Shown piece by piece: positions 25,795 to 34,447 of a stretch of 64,000 nt of DNA. The position numbers and the translations under genes were made by a program. The notes under the pieces were generated by a model that saw only the letters and a list, made by a program, of their open reading frames with translations, was not told the origin of the DNA and did no database searches. Origin of the DNA: JAJPXC01 sp964520525 (GTDB taxonomy: Bacteria > Bacteroidota > Bacteroidia > Bacteroidales > Muribaculaceae); assembly GCA_964520525.1 (NCBI GenBank), contig CAZFNR010000001.1:62001-126000 (forward strand). The letters run 5' to 3'. Every line of letters starts with the position of its first letter. Within the stretch, counting starts at the first letter, position 1.

Positions 25795-27318
25795 ATGCAG
25801 GAAAAAATCATCATTCTCGACTTCGGTTCGCAGACAACGCAGCTCATAGGCCGCCGCGTGCGCGAGCTTAATATGTATTGCGAGATTATCCCTTACAACA
25901 AGTTCCCGGAGGATGACCCTTCGGTCATCGGCGTGATATTGTCGGGAAGCCCGTTCTCGGTGTACGATGAACGCGCTTTCAAGATTGAGCTTGACAAGAT
26001 ACGCGGTAAATACCCGGTGCTTGGCATTTGCTATGGTGCGCAGTTCATGGCTTATGTGAACGGCGGCAGCGTCGAACCGGCCGAGAGCCGCGAGTATGGT
26101 CGCGCGCATCTGTCGCGGATTGATGCGGGAAATCCGTTGTTCAAGAATATCGAGGCAGGCAGTCAGGTGTGGATGAGCCATGGCGACACCATCACGTCGA
26201 TTCCCGAAAACTTCGAGGTAATCGCATCGACCGACTCTGTCAAAATCGCTGCCTACCAGGCTAAGGGTGAAAAGTTGTGGGGCGTGCAGTTCCACCCCGA
26301 GGTCTATCACTCGACCGACGGAACACAACTGCTGAAAAACTTCGTTGTCGACATCTGCGGCGGTAAGCAAGACTGGACGGCTCAGTCGTTCATCGAGACC
26401 ACGGTGGCTAGTCTACGCGAGCAGCTCGGCGACGACAAGGTGGTGCTTGGCTTGAGCGGGGGTGTCGACTCGTCGGTAGCGGCAGCGTTGCTCAACAAGG
26501 CCATAGGGCAGAACTTGACTTGTATCTTCGTCGACCACGGTATGTTGCGCAAAAATGAGTTTGAGAATGTGCTTAACGACTATAAGTGCATGGGCCTTAA
26601 CGTGATTGGCGTTGACGCGTCGGCCAAGTTCTTCGGCGAACTTGCCGGGGTTTCGGAGCCTGAACGTAAGCGCAAAATCATCGGCAAGGGTTTCATAGAT
26701 GTGTTTGATGTCGAGGCCCACAAGATAAAAGATGTCAAGTGGCTTGCCCAGGGTACCATCTACCCTGATTGCATCGAGTCGCTGTCAATCACCGGCACGA
26801 CCATCAAAAGCCATCATAATGTGGGCGGGTTGCCCGAGAAAATGAACCTCAAGCTTTGCGAGCCGTTGCGGTTGCTGTTTAAGGATGAGGTGCGCCGCGT
26901 GGGCCGTCAGCTCGGAATGCCGGAGCATCTGATTGGCCGCCACCCATTCCCGGGTCCAGGCTTGGCTGTCAGAATCCTCGGCGACATAACACCCGAGAAG
27001 GTGAGAGTGCTCCAAGATGCCGACGACATTTTCATCACGTCGTTGCGCAACGCCGGTCTGTACGACAAAATCTGGCAGGCGGGCGTCATATTACTCCCCG
27101 TGCGCAGTGTGGGCGTGATGGGCGATGAGCGCACCTATGAGCAGGCTGTTGCTTTGCGCGCGGTGACTTCGACCGACGGCATGACTGCCGACTGGTATCC
27201 GCTCCCCTATGAATTTATGGCAAAAGTGTCTAACGACATCATCAACAAAGTTCGCGGCGTCAACCGCGTATGTTACGACATCTCGTCGAAGCCGCCGGCA
27301 ACCATCGAGTGGGAGTAA
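25795..27318 (+). CDS. guaA: GMP synthase (glutamine-hydrolysing)
   Basis: Starting at ATG 25795 (MQEKIIILDFGSQTTQL) gives 507 residues. The N-terminal glutaminase domain has VLGICYGAQFMA with the nucleophile Cys and VQFHPEVYHS with the His-Glu pair; the synthetase domain has the PP-loop LGLSGGVDSSVAAAL, then the GMP dimerisation domain with RHPFPGPGLAVRILG and ending CYDISSKPPATIEWE. The enzyme aminates XMP to GMP using ATP and glutamine. Upstream in-frame start at 25732 is out of family. A terminator hairpin follows at 27353. Confidence 0.98.
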   Translation: MQEKIIILDFGSQTTQLIGRRVRELNMYCEIIPYNKFPEDDPSVIGVILSGSPFSVYDERAFKIELDKIRGKYPVLGICYGAQFMAYVNGGSVEPAESREYGRAHLSRIDAGNPLFKNIEAGSQVWMSHGDTITSIPENFEVIASTDSVKIAAYQAKGEKLWGVQFHPEVYHSTDGTQLLKNFVVDICGGKQDWTAQSFIETTVASLREQLGDDKVVLGLSGGVDSSVAAALLNKAIGQNLTCIFVDHGMLRKNEFENVLNDYKCMGLNVIGVDASAKFFGELAGVSEPERKRKIIGKGFIDVFDVEAHKIKDVKWLAQGTIYPDCIESLSITGTTIKSHHNVGGLPEKMNLKLCEPLRLLFKDEVRRVGRQLGMPEHLIGRHPFPGPGLAVRILGDITPEKVRVLQDADDIFITSLRNAGLYDKIWQAGVILLPVRSVGVMGDERTYEQAVALRAVTSTDGMTADWYPLPYEFMAKVSNDIINKVRGVNRVCYDISSKPPATIEWE

Positions 27319-27352
27319 CCCTCCACTCCGGCGTTAGACATTAACAATACTC

Positions 27353-27390
27353 AAACCGCCTATGGCCTCAAAGCCGCAGGCGGTTTTGTT
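27353..27390 (+). terminator. Terminator of guaA
   Basis: Stem AAACCGCCT (27353-27361) with AGGCGGTTT (27378-27386), followed by TGTT; a usual bacterial terminator 34 nt past the stop codon. Confidence 0.8.
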
Positions 27391-27405
27391 ATAATGCCGT
27401 TCTGC

Positions 27406-27436
27406 TTTGCCGAGAGTGAAAAAAGCCGTACCTTTG
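27406..27436 (+). promoter_or_regulatory. Promoter of the chromate-transporter pair
   Basis: TTTG (27406-27409), 19-bp spacer and TACCTTTG (27429-27436), 21 nt before the start codon at 27458. Confidence 0.7.
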
Positions 27437-27457
27437 TAGTGTAAAATTATAGGACTT

Positions 27458-28072
27458 ATGACAGATGAAAAGACCGGCGGCAGCGGGCTGTTGCTGCGAT
27501 TGTTTCTGACGTTTTTTAAGATAGGAGCGTTCACTTTCGGCGGCGGCTGGGCGATGATTTCGATTATCGAGAAGGAGATAGTCGATAAGCATCGGTGGAT
27601 TGACCGCGGTGAGTTCCTCGATTTGCTCGCTGTGGCGCAGTCGCTGCCGGGGATTTTGGCTGTCAACATCTCGGTCGCGGTCGGCGACCGTCTGCGCGGC
27701 ATGAAAGGGAGCGTGTGGGCGGCTTTGGGCACCATCCTCCCGTCGTTTATGGTCATTTTGACGATAGCCGTGTTCTTGACCCCTGACTTGATAAAGAGCA
27801 ATCCCGTCGTGAGCCGCATATTCATGGGGATACGCCCCGCCGTTGTGGCTCTGATTGTGGCTCCCGTAATCTCGTCGGCCCGAGCCGCCAGAATTTCGTG
27901 GCGCACGATAGCTATTCCGGTTGTGACGGCGTTGCTGATATGGTCAAAGTGGCCTGTGGTCTCAAATCCGATACTTTTCATTGTGCTTGGCGGAGCGGGG
28001 GGGTACCTGTGGTACACCCGCCATAACTATGCCAAAGCCGCCGGCGGCAGAAAGGAGGGTGACCGGCGATGA
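27458..28072 (+). CDS. Chromate transporter family protein, first half-size subunit
   Basis: The 204-residue product has the CHR-family N-terminal motif FFKIGAFTFGGGWAMISIIEKEI, the segment AVAQSLPGILAVNISVAVGDRLRG and several hydrophobic helices. It is one of a pair of short CHR proteins that overlap by 4 nt; such half-size subunits are thought to combine into a full transporter. Some members export chromate, others have unknown anion substrates. There is no sign of a metal or chromate operon nearby, so the native substrate may be another oxyanion (inference). Confidence 0.88.
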   Translation: MTDEKTGGSGLLLRLFLTFFKIGAFTFGGGWAMISIIEKEIVDKHRWIDRGEFLDLLAVAQSLPGILAVNISVAVGDRLRGMKGSVWAALGTILPSFMVILTIAVFLTPDLIKSNPVVSRIFMGIRPAVVALIVAPVISSARAARISWRTIAIPVVTALLIWSKWPVVSNPILFIVLGGAGGYLWYTRHNYAKAAGGRKEGDRR

Positions 28073-28644
28073 TGATGATTTATCTCAAACTGATTTGGAG
28101 CTATCTGAAAATCGGGCTGTTCGGGTTCGGTGGCGGCTATGCGATGCTCGCTCTGATAGAGCGTGAGATAGTGGGCCCGGGATGGATAAGCAAGCAGATG
28201 TTTACTGACATAGTCGCTATCTCGCAGATGACCCCCGGCCCGATAGGCATCAATTCGGCTACCTACATAGGTTATGTGACACCCGGACAATATGACCCTT
28301 CTCTCGCGTCGCCGCTATGGGGGCTGGCCGGGTCGATAATCTGTACTCTTGTAGTGGTGTTGCCGTCGTTTGTGCTTGTGGCCTATACGAGCCATCTGAT
28401 AACCCGCCACAAGAACAGCGTTGTCATCAAGGGCATATTCGCAGGCTTACGCCCTGTAGTGGTGGGACTTATAGCATCGGCGGCCCTGCTGCTGATGAAT
28501 GGGGAGAACTTCGGCACTGAGGCCTATCAGGTGGGTTGGAGTCTCTTTATCTGCGTGATTTCGTTTTTAGCCGTTTATTTGATCAAAATCCACCCCATAT
28601 TCGTTATTATCGCCGCCGGTGCTATGGGGCTAATGATATATTGA
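28069..28644 (+). CDS. Chromate transporter family protein, second half-size subunit
   Basis: The 191-residue product repeats the CHR pattern, with KIGLFGFGGGYAMLALIEREIVG and ISQMTPGPIGINSATYIGY, and six or so hydrophobic segments. A good ribosome-binding site, AAAGGAGGGTGA, lies just before the start, where ATGATGATG gives three possible starts; I use the first. It overlaps the end of the first subunit and directly precedes folC. Confidence 0.88.
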   Translation: MMMIYLKLIWSYLKIGLFGFGGGYAMLALIEREIVGPGWISKQMFTDIVAISQMTPGPIGINSATYIGYVTPGQYDPSLASPLWGLAGSIICTLVVVLPSFVLVAYTSHLITRHKNSVVIKGIFAGLRPVVVGLIASAALLLMNGENFGTEAYQVGWSLFICVISFLAVYLIKIHPIFVIIAAGAMGLMIY

Positions 28645-28646
28645 TT

Positions 28647-29933
28647 ATGACTTACCAGCAGACTCTCGATTTCCTTTATACTCAGATTCCGCAGTTTCAA
28701 CGCGAAGGGGCTTCGGCCTATAAGCCGGGTCTTGAACGCTCGTTGGCATTGGCACGGGCGTTCGGCAACCCTCACGACCGTTTCCCGTCGGTGCATATCG
28801 CGGGCACAAACGGAAAAGGCTCCACGGCGCACACGATAGCCGCTGTGTTGCAGAGCGGGGGATACAAAGTGGGGCTTTACACTTCGCCCCATTTGGTGGA
28901 CTTCCGCGAGCGTATCAGGGTTAACGGCGTGATGATTGGGGAGCGTGACGTGGTGGACTTCACTGAGCGTTTCAGGGGGATGAATCTCGGAATAGAACCT
29001 TCGTTTTTTGAGCTGACTATGACAATGGCTTTCGAGTATTTCGCCCGCGAAGGGGTTGATATAGCCGTTGTCGAGGCTGGACTCGGAGGACGGCTTGACA
29101 GCACCAACATACTGATGCCGCGGCTCTCGGTGATAACCAACATATCGTTTGACCATACGGCGTTGCTCGGTGACACTTTGGTGGCAATCGCCGGGGAGAA
29201 GGCCGGTATAATCAAGGGCGGCGTTCCGGTGGTGATAGGTGAAGCCGCGGGGGATGTGAAGCGGCTGTTCATCGAGCGCGCCGGGGCTTGCATGGCGCCG
29301 ATACTGTTTGCCGAAGAGGTCAAACCTATCAAAGAGGTGGTGGCCGCCGATGGTGGCGGCTGGCTCTACCGCAGCACACCGTTCGGTGAAATCCGTGGCG
29401 CGCTTGGCGGTGATTGCCAACCCCGCAACGCTGCCACGATACTGACGGCGTTGACCTTGCTTTCGGCGCAGGGGTGGGAAATCGACGATGCCGCCGTGGC
29501 CGACGGGTTTGCCCGCGTCGCGGAACTTACGGGGCTTGCCGGACGGTGGATGACAGTGTCAGAGGCTCCCCGGGTGATATGTGACACCGGGCACAACACC
29601 GGGGGCTGGGAATATCTGTCGCGACGGCTTGCTTCGCTGTCGCCCCGGCTCAAGATGGTGATAGGTTTCGTCAACGATAAGGATATAGGGCATATCATGG
29701 AGATGATGCCGGCTGACGCCGAATATTATTTCACCCAAGCGTCGATTCCACGCGCGTTGGCGGCGGAGGCGGTTAAGGCCGAGGGGGCGCGCCATGGTTT
29801 GATTGGTGAGGCGTACGGCGATGTCGCGTCGGCGGTGGAAGCGGCGAAAAAGAATGCTTCGGCCGACGATACGATATTCGTGGGCGGAAGCACGTTTGTC
29901 GTCGGTGAGTTTCTCGAAAAATGCCAAAACTAA
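28647..29933 (+). CDS. folC: Folylpolyglutamate synthase/dihydrofolate synthase
   Basis: The 428-residue product starts at ATG 28647 (MTYQQTLDFLYTQIPQF); an earlier in-frame start lies inside the chromate gene. The Mur-ligase type P-loop HIAGTNGKGSTAHTIA, the loop GLYTSPHLVDFRERIRVNG and EAGLGGRLDSTNI, and the C-terminal domain start VICDTGHNTGGWEYLSRRL are characteristic of FolC. The enzyme adds glutamates to folate, and may make dihydrofolate too. It follows the chromate genes by only 2 nt but a separate internal promoter cannot be seen. Confidence 0.95.
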   Translation: MTYQQTLDFLYTQIPQFQREGASAYKPGLERSLALARAFGNPHDRFPSVHIAGTNGKGSTAHTIAAVLQSGGYKVGLYTSPHLVDFRERIRVNGVMIGERDVVDFTERFRGMNLGIEPSFFELTMTMAFEYFAREGVDIAVVEAGLGGRLDSTNILMPRLSVITNISFDHTALLGDTLVAIAGEKAGIIKGGVPVVIGEAAGDVKRLFIERAGACMAPILFAEEVKPIKEVVAADGGGWLYRSTPFGEIRGALGGDCQPRNAATILTALTLLSAQGWEIDDAAVADGFARVAELTGLAGRWMTVSEAPRVICDTGHNTGGWEYLSRRLASLSPRLKMVIGFVNDKDIGHIMEMMPADAEYYFTQASIPRALAAEAVKAEGARHGLIGEAYGDVASAVEAAKKNASADDTIFVGGSTFVVGEFLEKCQN

Positions 29934-29983
29934 AATCTGACATTCATTTGTGACGGGCTGTTTTATATAGGCTCTTATTAACG

Positions 29984-30016
29984 GAAGTCGCTTTTCCCAT
30001 GAGGCAAAGCGACTTC
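29984..30016. terminator. Convergent hairpin between folC and the RidA-like gene
   Basis: GAAGTCGCTTT (29984-29994) and AAAGCGACTTC (30006-30016) form a perfect 11-bp stem between two convergent genes. Likely serves both directions, although the T-tracts are weak. Confidence 0.65.
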
Positions 30017-30048
30017 TGCGTTAGTGATTGGTATTGCCGTGTCGCCGA

Positions 30049-30423
30049 TTATTTGGCGGCGATAACTTCGATTTCGACGAGAACTTGTTTGGGTAGCTCT
30101 TTGACGGCGACAGCCGAGCGTGCCGGGAACGGAGCGGTGAAATGTTGGGCGTAAACTTGGTTCATCTCGGCGAACAAGCTCATATCCGCAAGGAAAACTG
30201 TGGTTTTGACCGCGTTGTCGATTGAGCAACCGGCTTCGGCGAGGATGGCTTTGATGTTGGTGATGGATTGCGCCGTCTGTGCGGCTATCCCTTCGGGAAT
30301 CTCGCCGGTGGCGGGATTGACCGGAATCTGTCCGGAGATAAACAACAACTGACCGGCGTCGATGGCCTGGCTGTAAGGCCCGATTGCGCCGGGGGCCTTG
30401 GCGGTTGAGATTGATTTTTTCAT
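30049..30423 (-). CDS. RidA-family (YjgF/TdcF) imine/enamine deaminase
   Basis: The 124-residue product has the family motifs SKAPGAIGPYSQAIDAGQLLF, SGQIPVNPATGEI, and the final RSAVAVKELPKQVLVEIEVIA, including the conserved Arg and Glu of the active site. RidA proteins hydrolyse reactive enamines from PLP enzymes. It lies downstream of the YihY-like gene, possibly in one transcript with it and the YgjP-like gene. Paralogues are difficult to tell apart, so no symbol is given. Confidence 0.9.
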   Translation of the reverse strand: MKKSISTAKAPGAIGPYSQAIDAGQLLFISGQIPVNPATGEIPEGIAAQTAQSITNIKAILAEAGCSIDNAVKTTVFLADMSLFAEMNQVYAQHFTAPFPARSAVAVKELPKQVLVEIEVIAAK

Positions 30424-30465
30424 TGCTGAAAAATTAGCGGGTTAATTATGGTTTGAGACTATTTC

Positions 30466-31839
30466 TTATTCATTGATTTCGAGGTCGGCGAGCCTGATTT
30501 TGTCGGCCTGTTCGTAGGTTGCTCTGTCGATTCCATCGACGATGTCGATTAGTTGGGAAAACCGTGTGCTGAAACCGGGGATGAAGTTGTTGATTCCTTT
30601 ACGGGCAATCTTATCGAGCGCGTAACCGAGGGTGAGGCTTTCGGGGGGGATGGCAGGCTGGAAACCGCGTTCATCGCCGTTGTCGCCGGTCAGCACGACC
30701 GACAGCAGTCCGCACTCGACGAGCCGGGAAGTCACGTCGGCGGCCATACGCAAGGGTATGTTATAGTTCACGGCGAAATCGCGGTTTGTGAGCGGCGGCT
30801 TTTCCTGTGCGAACCGCCGGGCTACTACCGTGAGAATGGCGAGGGTTATCTTGCGACGGTAGCCCATAGATATGTGGGCAATCTGGTTGTCAAAGCTGAA
30901 GTGGAAGATGTTTTGCGACGAGTAGCACAGCACGGCACCCGCGAGGGTGATTACCCATGCGAGCTGTAACCATATAAGCAGCAATGGAATCAGTGAGAAA
31001 CTGCCGTAGATGGCGTTGTAGCGAGCCACATACATCTGACCGGAGACAAATATCCATTGCAGAATGATGAAGCCTGTGCCGGAGATTGCGCCGGCAAGCA
31101 ATGCGTTGGTGAATTTCACCTTGGTGTTGGGAATGAGCATATAGGCTCCTGCGAAAAACAGCCATGTGATGACGAGCGACGCAAAGTCGATGGCCAATGA
31201 GATTGCCGGGGTCAGAAAACTGAACGGAAGCAGCTTGTGGAGTGCGGTGGACATATATAGCGATAATCCGCTTGAGCATATCATCAATACCGGGAGTATG
31301 AGCAATATGGCTGTGTAGTCGGTCAGTTTGCGGCCTATGCCGCGTCCATGTTTGACCCCCCAAATGATATTGAATGAATCTTCTACTGACCCGAGCAGCG
31401 AGATAAGGGTGTAGAGGAGAAACACGATGCCGACCCCGACAAACAGCCCCTCGGATGACTGTGATAGGTAGGAGTCGACAAATTGGAACACCGTGGCCAC
31501 GGCTTCCTTTTGTGTCGGGAACGCTTTGTAGAGCTCCTGTGTCAGCACTTCCTGTAGCCCGAATCCGCGTCCGATGGCCAGCAGCAACGCAAGCGCGGGG
31601 ACAATCGCCAGCATGGTCCGGTAGGTGAGGGCGGAGGCTCGCGCCTGGAGGTCGGCGTTGAGAAACGACTTGACCGACAGGTTGATGGTGCGAATCACGT
31701 CGATTCTCCACCCGCCCCGCGTGTCGCTCCAGACACCCTCGGTGTAGTACAGGTATAGCTTGCGCCCTTTGACGGCGAGCCTTGAGATTATGGCCGACAG
31801 AGAACGTCGGGATTTCCTTTTGATTTTCTCTTGTTTCAT
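30466..31839 (-). CDS. YihY/BrkB-family membrane protein with C-terminal wHTH-like domain
   Basis: The 457-residue product has a basic N-terminus, then the YihY/BrkB signature (FLNADLQARASALTYRTMLAIVPALALLLAIG) and about six membrane helices (roughly 60-310). After that a soluble C-terminal region (about 330-457) with PLRMAADVTSRLVECGLLS resembles a winged-helix segment, often found in Bacteroidota homologues. The old 'ribonuclease BN' label is not supported. The role is unknown, perhaps membrane transport or envelope homeostasis. Confidence 0.85.
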   Translation of the reverse strand: MKQEKIKRKSRRSLSAIISRLAVKGRKLYLYYTEGVWSDTRGGWRIDVIRTINLSVKSFLNADLQARASALTYRTMLAIVPALALLLAIGRGFGLQEVLTQELYKAFPTQKEAVATVFQFVDSYLSQSSEGLFVGVGIVFLLYTLISLLGSVEDSFNIIWGVKHGRGIGRKLTDYTAILLILPVLMICSSGLSLYMSTALHKLLPFSFLTPAISLAIDFASLVITWLFFAGAYMLIPNTKVKFTNALLAGAISGTGFIILQWIFVSGQMYVARYNAIYGSFSLIPLLLIWLQLAWVITLAGAVLCYSSQNIFHFSFDNQIAHISMGYRRKITLAILTVVARRFAQEKPPLTNRDFAVNYNIPLRMAADVTSRLVECGLLSVVLTGDNGDERGFQPAIPPESLTLGYALDKIARKGINNFIPGFSTRFSQLIDIVDGIDRATYEQADKIRLADLEINE

Positions 31840-31879
31840 TAGCCAAGCGTTAGCGATTACAAAAATAATAAATAACCCG

Positions 31880-32443
31880 CTAATTGTCTGCCGAGTCGGT
31901 CAAAATCTTGCGCGTGACTTTGCGAGCTTCGCTCCAGCGCGGGAAATGTCGGTCCATCAGACGGTAGAAACCCGGGCCGTGGTTAGGCTCGATTAGGTGG
32001 GCGAGTTCGTGGACTACAACGTGTTCCGCAATCCATTCGGGAAACAGCAGCAGGTAGACGCTGAACATTATTTGGCCTGTCGCCTTGCGGCAGCTCCCGA
32101 GCCGGGAGCGGGTGGCTCGATAGCGTATCACCTTGGGGTTGACGCCCATCTCGGCGGCGTGTTTCCTGACCAAGGGAAGTATCAGCTCGTTCATGCGGCG
32201 TGTCGTCTCGCGGGCTTCACGGTCGGTCGAGAGCGGGAGCCGACTGAAGAACGCGTCGCGGGTGGCGCGGCGCAGCCCGGCCTTTTCCCGGGCGCGGGCA
32301 ATCCATTCACTGTTTTTGTCAATAAACGATTGGATGACATCGCGGGGGGTGCCGCGGGGTACGGAAACGTTGAGGTCGCCGTTGACGCCTACGCTCATTC
32401 TAAGGCGGGTTGTGGCCCGATATGTAATTTTTATTCTGTCCAT
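31880..32443 (-). CDS. YgjP-like (DUF45) zinc metallopeptidase
   Basis: The 187-residue product has the DUF45/YgjP pattern: N-terminal SVPRGTPRDVIQSFIDKNSEWI, the middle segment RLGSCRKATGQIMF and the zinc site VVHELAHLIEPNHGPGFY with HExxH-like HELAH and a downstream His. Such proteins resemble SprT and WLM peptidases and are thought to be cytoplasmic. Substrate unknown. It begins the minus-strand unit YgjP-YihY-RidA, with a shared divergent region toward sppA. Confidence 0.88.
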   Translation of the reverse strand: MDRIKITYRATTRLRMSVGVNGDLNVSVPRGTPRDVIQSFIDKNSEWIARAREKAGLRRATRDAFFSRLPLSTDREARETTRRMNELILPLVRKHAAEMGVNPKVIRYRATRSRLGSCRKATGQIMFSVYLLLFPEWIAEHVVVHELAHLIEPNHGPGFYRLMDRHFPRWSEARKVTRKILTDSADN

Positions 32444-32457
32444 CTGAAATTTGTATG

Positions 32458-32465
32458 CAAAATTA
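32458..32465 (-). promoter_or_regulatory. -7 element upstream of the YgjP-like gene
   Basis: Minus strand TAATTTTG (32465-32458), 14 nt before the ATG at 32443. The -33 region is not well matched. Confidence 0.4.
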
Positions 32466-32476
32466 GTTAATTTTAT

Positions 32477-32507
32477 TTTGGATAGATTGCTCTAATAATT
32501 AACTTTG
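32477..32507 (+). promoter_or_regulatory. Promoter of sppA
   Basis: TTTG (32477-32480), 19-bp spacer, TAACTTTG (32500-32507). It implies a rather long leader of about 130 nt before the sppA ATG at 32644, in which I see no known riboswitch fold. Confidence 0.65.
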
Positions 32508-32643
32508 TAACCTCCAAGGGCAGTGGCTGTCGCGAGCGGTTGCGCCCGATGAGAAGAACTAATATTTAGTCAATAACATTTTATCAATATAAATCGCTGA
32601 TGGCAAATGGCCTGCGCAGCGATATGCGTATTCTGAGAGAATT

Positions 32644-34413
32644 ATGTTGAAACGTTTTTTTGTAGCATTCACCGGTAGCCTCGCCGCTATATGGTTGTCG
32701 GCATTTCTGTTTTTCATACTGGTATGCACAATCGCGGTTTCACTGACTTTGTCGAGTAAGAACGACCGCGTGAGTCTGAATGAGCATACGATTTTGCGAA
32801 TCGACTTGTCGGGTCCGATAGAGGAAATCCCCAGGATGGGAAGCCTGTTTGATGAAATCTACGGGCTTGAGACGAAGAAGGAGAAGCTCGCGCTGAATCA
32901 GATTGTCAATTCGATACTGAGTGCCGCTGATGACAAGTCGATTGACGGCATATATATCAATTGCGGCGGTTCGTCGGCCGGGATAGCTACACGCTGCGAG
33001 ATAGTCAAGGCTATCGAGACGTTTAAGAAAAGTGGCAAGTGGGTGCTTGCCTATGGCGATTATTACACCCAGGGCGATTATCTGATTGCATCGGCAGCCG
33101 ACTCGGTGTATGTCAACCCTGAAGGTCTTGTGGAGATTTCGGGGCTTTCGTCGACGGTGCTTTTCTTTAAGAATCTTCTCGATAAGGTCGGCGTGGATGT
33201 CCAGGTTATCAAGGTCGGTACCTATAAAAGCGCTGTCGAGCCGTATATATTAGACAAAATGAGTGAGGCCAGCCGCGAACAGACCATGGGTTATGTCAAC
33301 GGCATATGGAACACTCTGACCCCCATAATCAGCAAGAACCGCGGCGTCAGCCCTGCCGATGTCAATAGCTGGGCCGACTCGCTCTGCGTCACATGGTCCG
33401 CCTCGGAATTGGTTGCCAACAAGGTGGTGGATCGAACGGTGTACCGCCATGAGTTTGAGGATATTCTCGCCGCAAAGTCGAGCCGTGACGACCGTGATGA
33501 TTTGCGGATGATTACTCCGTCGCAGTATGCCGGGGTGCGCAGCATATACAAAAACGATGATAATGAACATCATATCGCTGTGTTATATGCCGTGGGCGAC
33601 ATAGTTGACAGCGGCAAAGAAGGCATCTCGGCCGAGGCGATGGTGCCTGAGATTTTTGACCTCGCCGATGATGACGATGTCGACGGCTTAGTGCTCCGCG
33701 TCAATTCCGGCGGCGGCAGCGCTTTTGCGTCGGAGCAAATCTGGGAAGCGCTTGAACAGTTCAAGTCGAAGGGGAAACCGCTCTATGTCTCGATGGGCGA
33801 TGTGGCAGCGTCTGGTGGCTACTATATATCGTGCGGCGCTGACCGCATCTATGCCTCTCCCCAGACCCTCACCGGGTCAATCGGCATTTTCGGCATGATT
33901 CCCAGCGTGAAAACGTTGCTTAACGACAAGATAGGCATCACCACGTCGACCGTGGGGTCTAACGCTCATCCGACATTCATGAATCTCACCGACCCGCTCA
34001 CACCTGCCGAGCGTGCGGCGATGCAACGCCGCATCAACCGCGGCTACGAAACATTCGTCGGCCGTTGTGCCGAGGGTCGCGGAGTGAGCGCGGACTCAAT
34101 CAAGGCTATCGCCGAAGGACGCGTGTGGGACGGTGTGATGGCAAAGAAAATAGGTCTCGTCGACCGGTTCGGTACGCTCAACGACGCTATCAGCGACATG
34201 GCTCAGGAACTGAAACTGAAAAGATACACTGTTAGTGTCTATCCCCAGGAAACCCCGACATTCCTGCAGATGCTGATGGCTGTCAGGGACGAAGCTGAAG
34301 CCGGAGCGGTGGAGCGTCAGCTCGGCGAGTCATACGAAATCTATCAGACCGTGCGCCGCATAGGCACGCTTGAGCCTGTGCAGTGCCGCATGGAGTATAT
34401 CGAGATTAAATAA
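32644..34413 (+). CDS. sppA: Signal peptide peptidase SppA, 67-kDa type
   Basis: The 589-residue product has one N-terminal membrane helix (about 5-36) and two homologous protease-like halves. The first half contains VGTYKSAVEPY, with the catalytic Lys, and the second holds VNSGGGSAFASEQIW and GDVAASGGYYISCGADR with the catalytic Ser, as in the tetrameric E. coli-type enzyme. SppA degrades leftover signal peptides in the membrane. It starts the plus-strand block that continues with lpxK. Confidence 0.95.
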   Translation: MLKRFFVAFTGSLAAIWLSAFLFFILVCTIAVSLTLSSKNDRVSLNEHTILRIDLSGPIEEIPRMGSLFDEIYGLETKKEKLALNQIVNSILSAADDKSIDGIYINCGGSSAGIATRCEIVKAIETFKKSGKWVLAYGDYYTQGDYLIASAADSVYVNPEGLVEISGLSSTVLFFKNLLDKVGVDVQVIKVGTYKSAVEPYILDKMSEASREQTMGYVNGIWNTLTPIISKNRGVSPADVNSWADSLCVTWSASELVANKVVDRTVYRHEFEDILAAKSSRDDRDDLRMITPSQYAGVRSIYKNDDNEHHIAVLYAVGDIVDSGKEGISAEAMVPEIFDLADDDDVDGLVLRVNSGGGSAFASEQIWEALEQFKSKGKPLYVSMGDVAASGGYYISCGADRIYASPQTLTGSIGIFGMIPSVKTLLNDKIGITTSTVGSNAHPTFMNLTDPLTPAERAAMQRRINRGYETFVGRCAEGRGVSADSIKAIAEGRVWDGVMAKKIGLVDRFGTLNDAISDMAQELKLKRYTVSVYPQETPTFLQMLMAVRDEAEAGAVERQLGESYEIYQTVRRIGTLEPVQCRMEYIEIK

Positions 34414-34447
34414 ATCAGACACCCGAGAATAGACAAACTATAGTTCT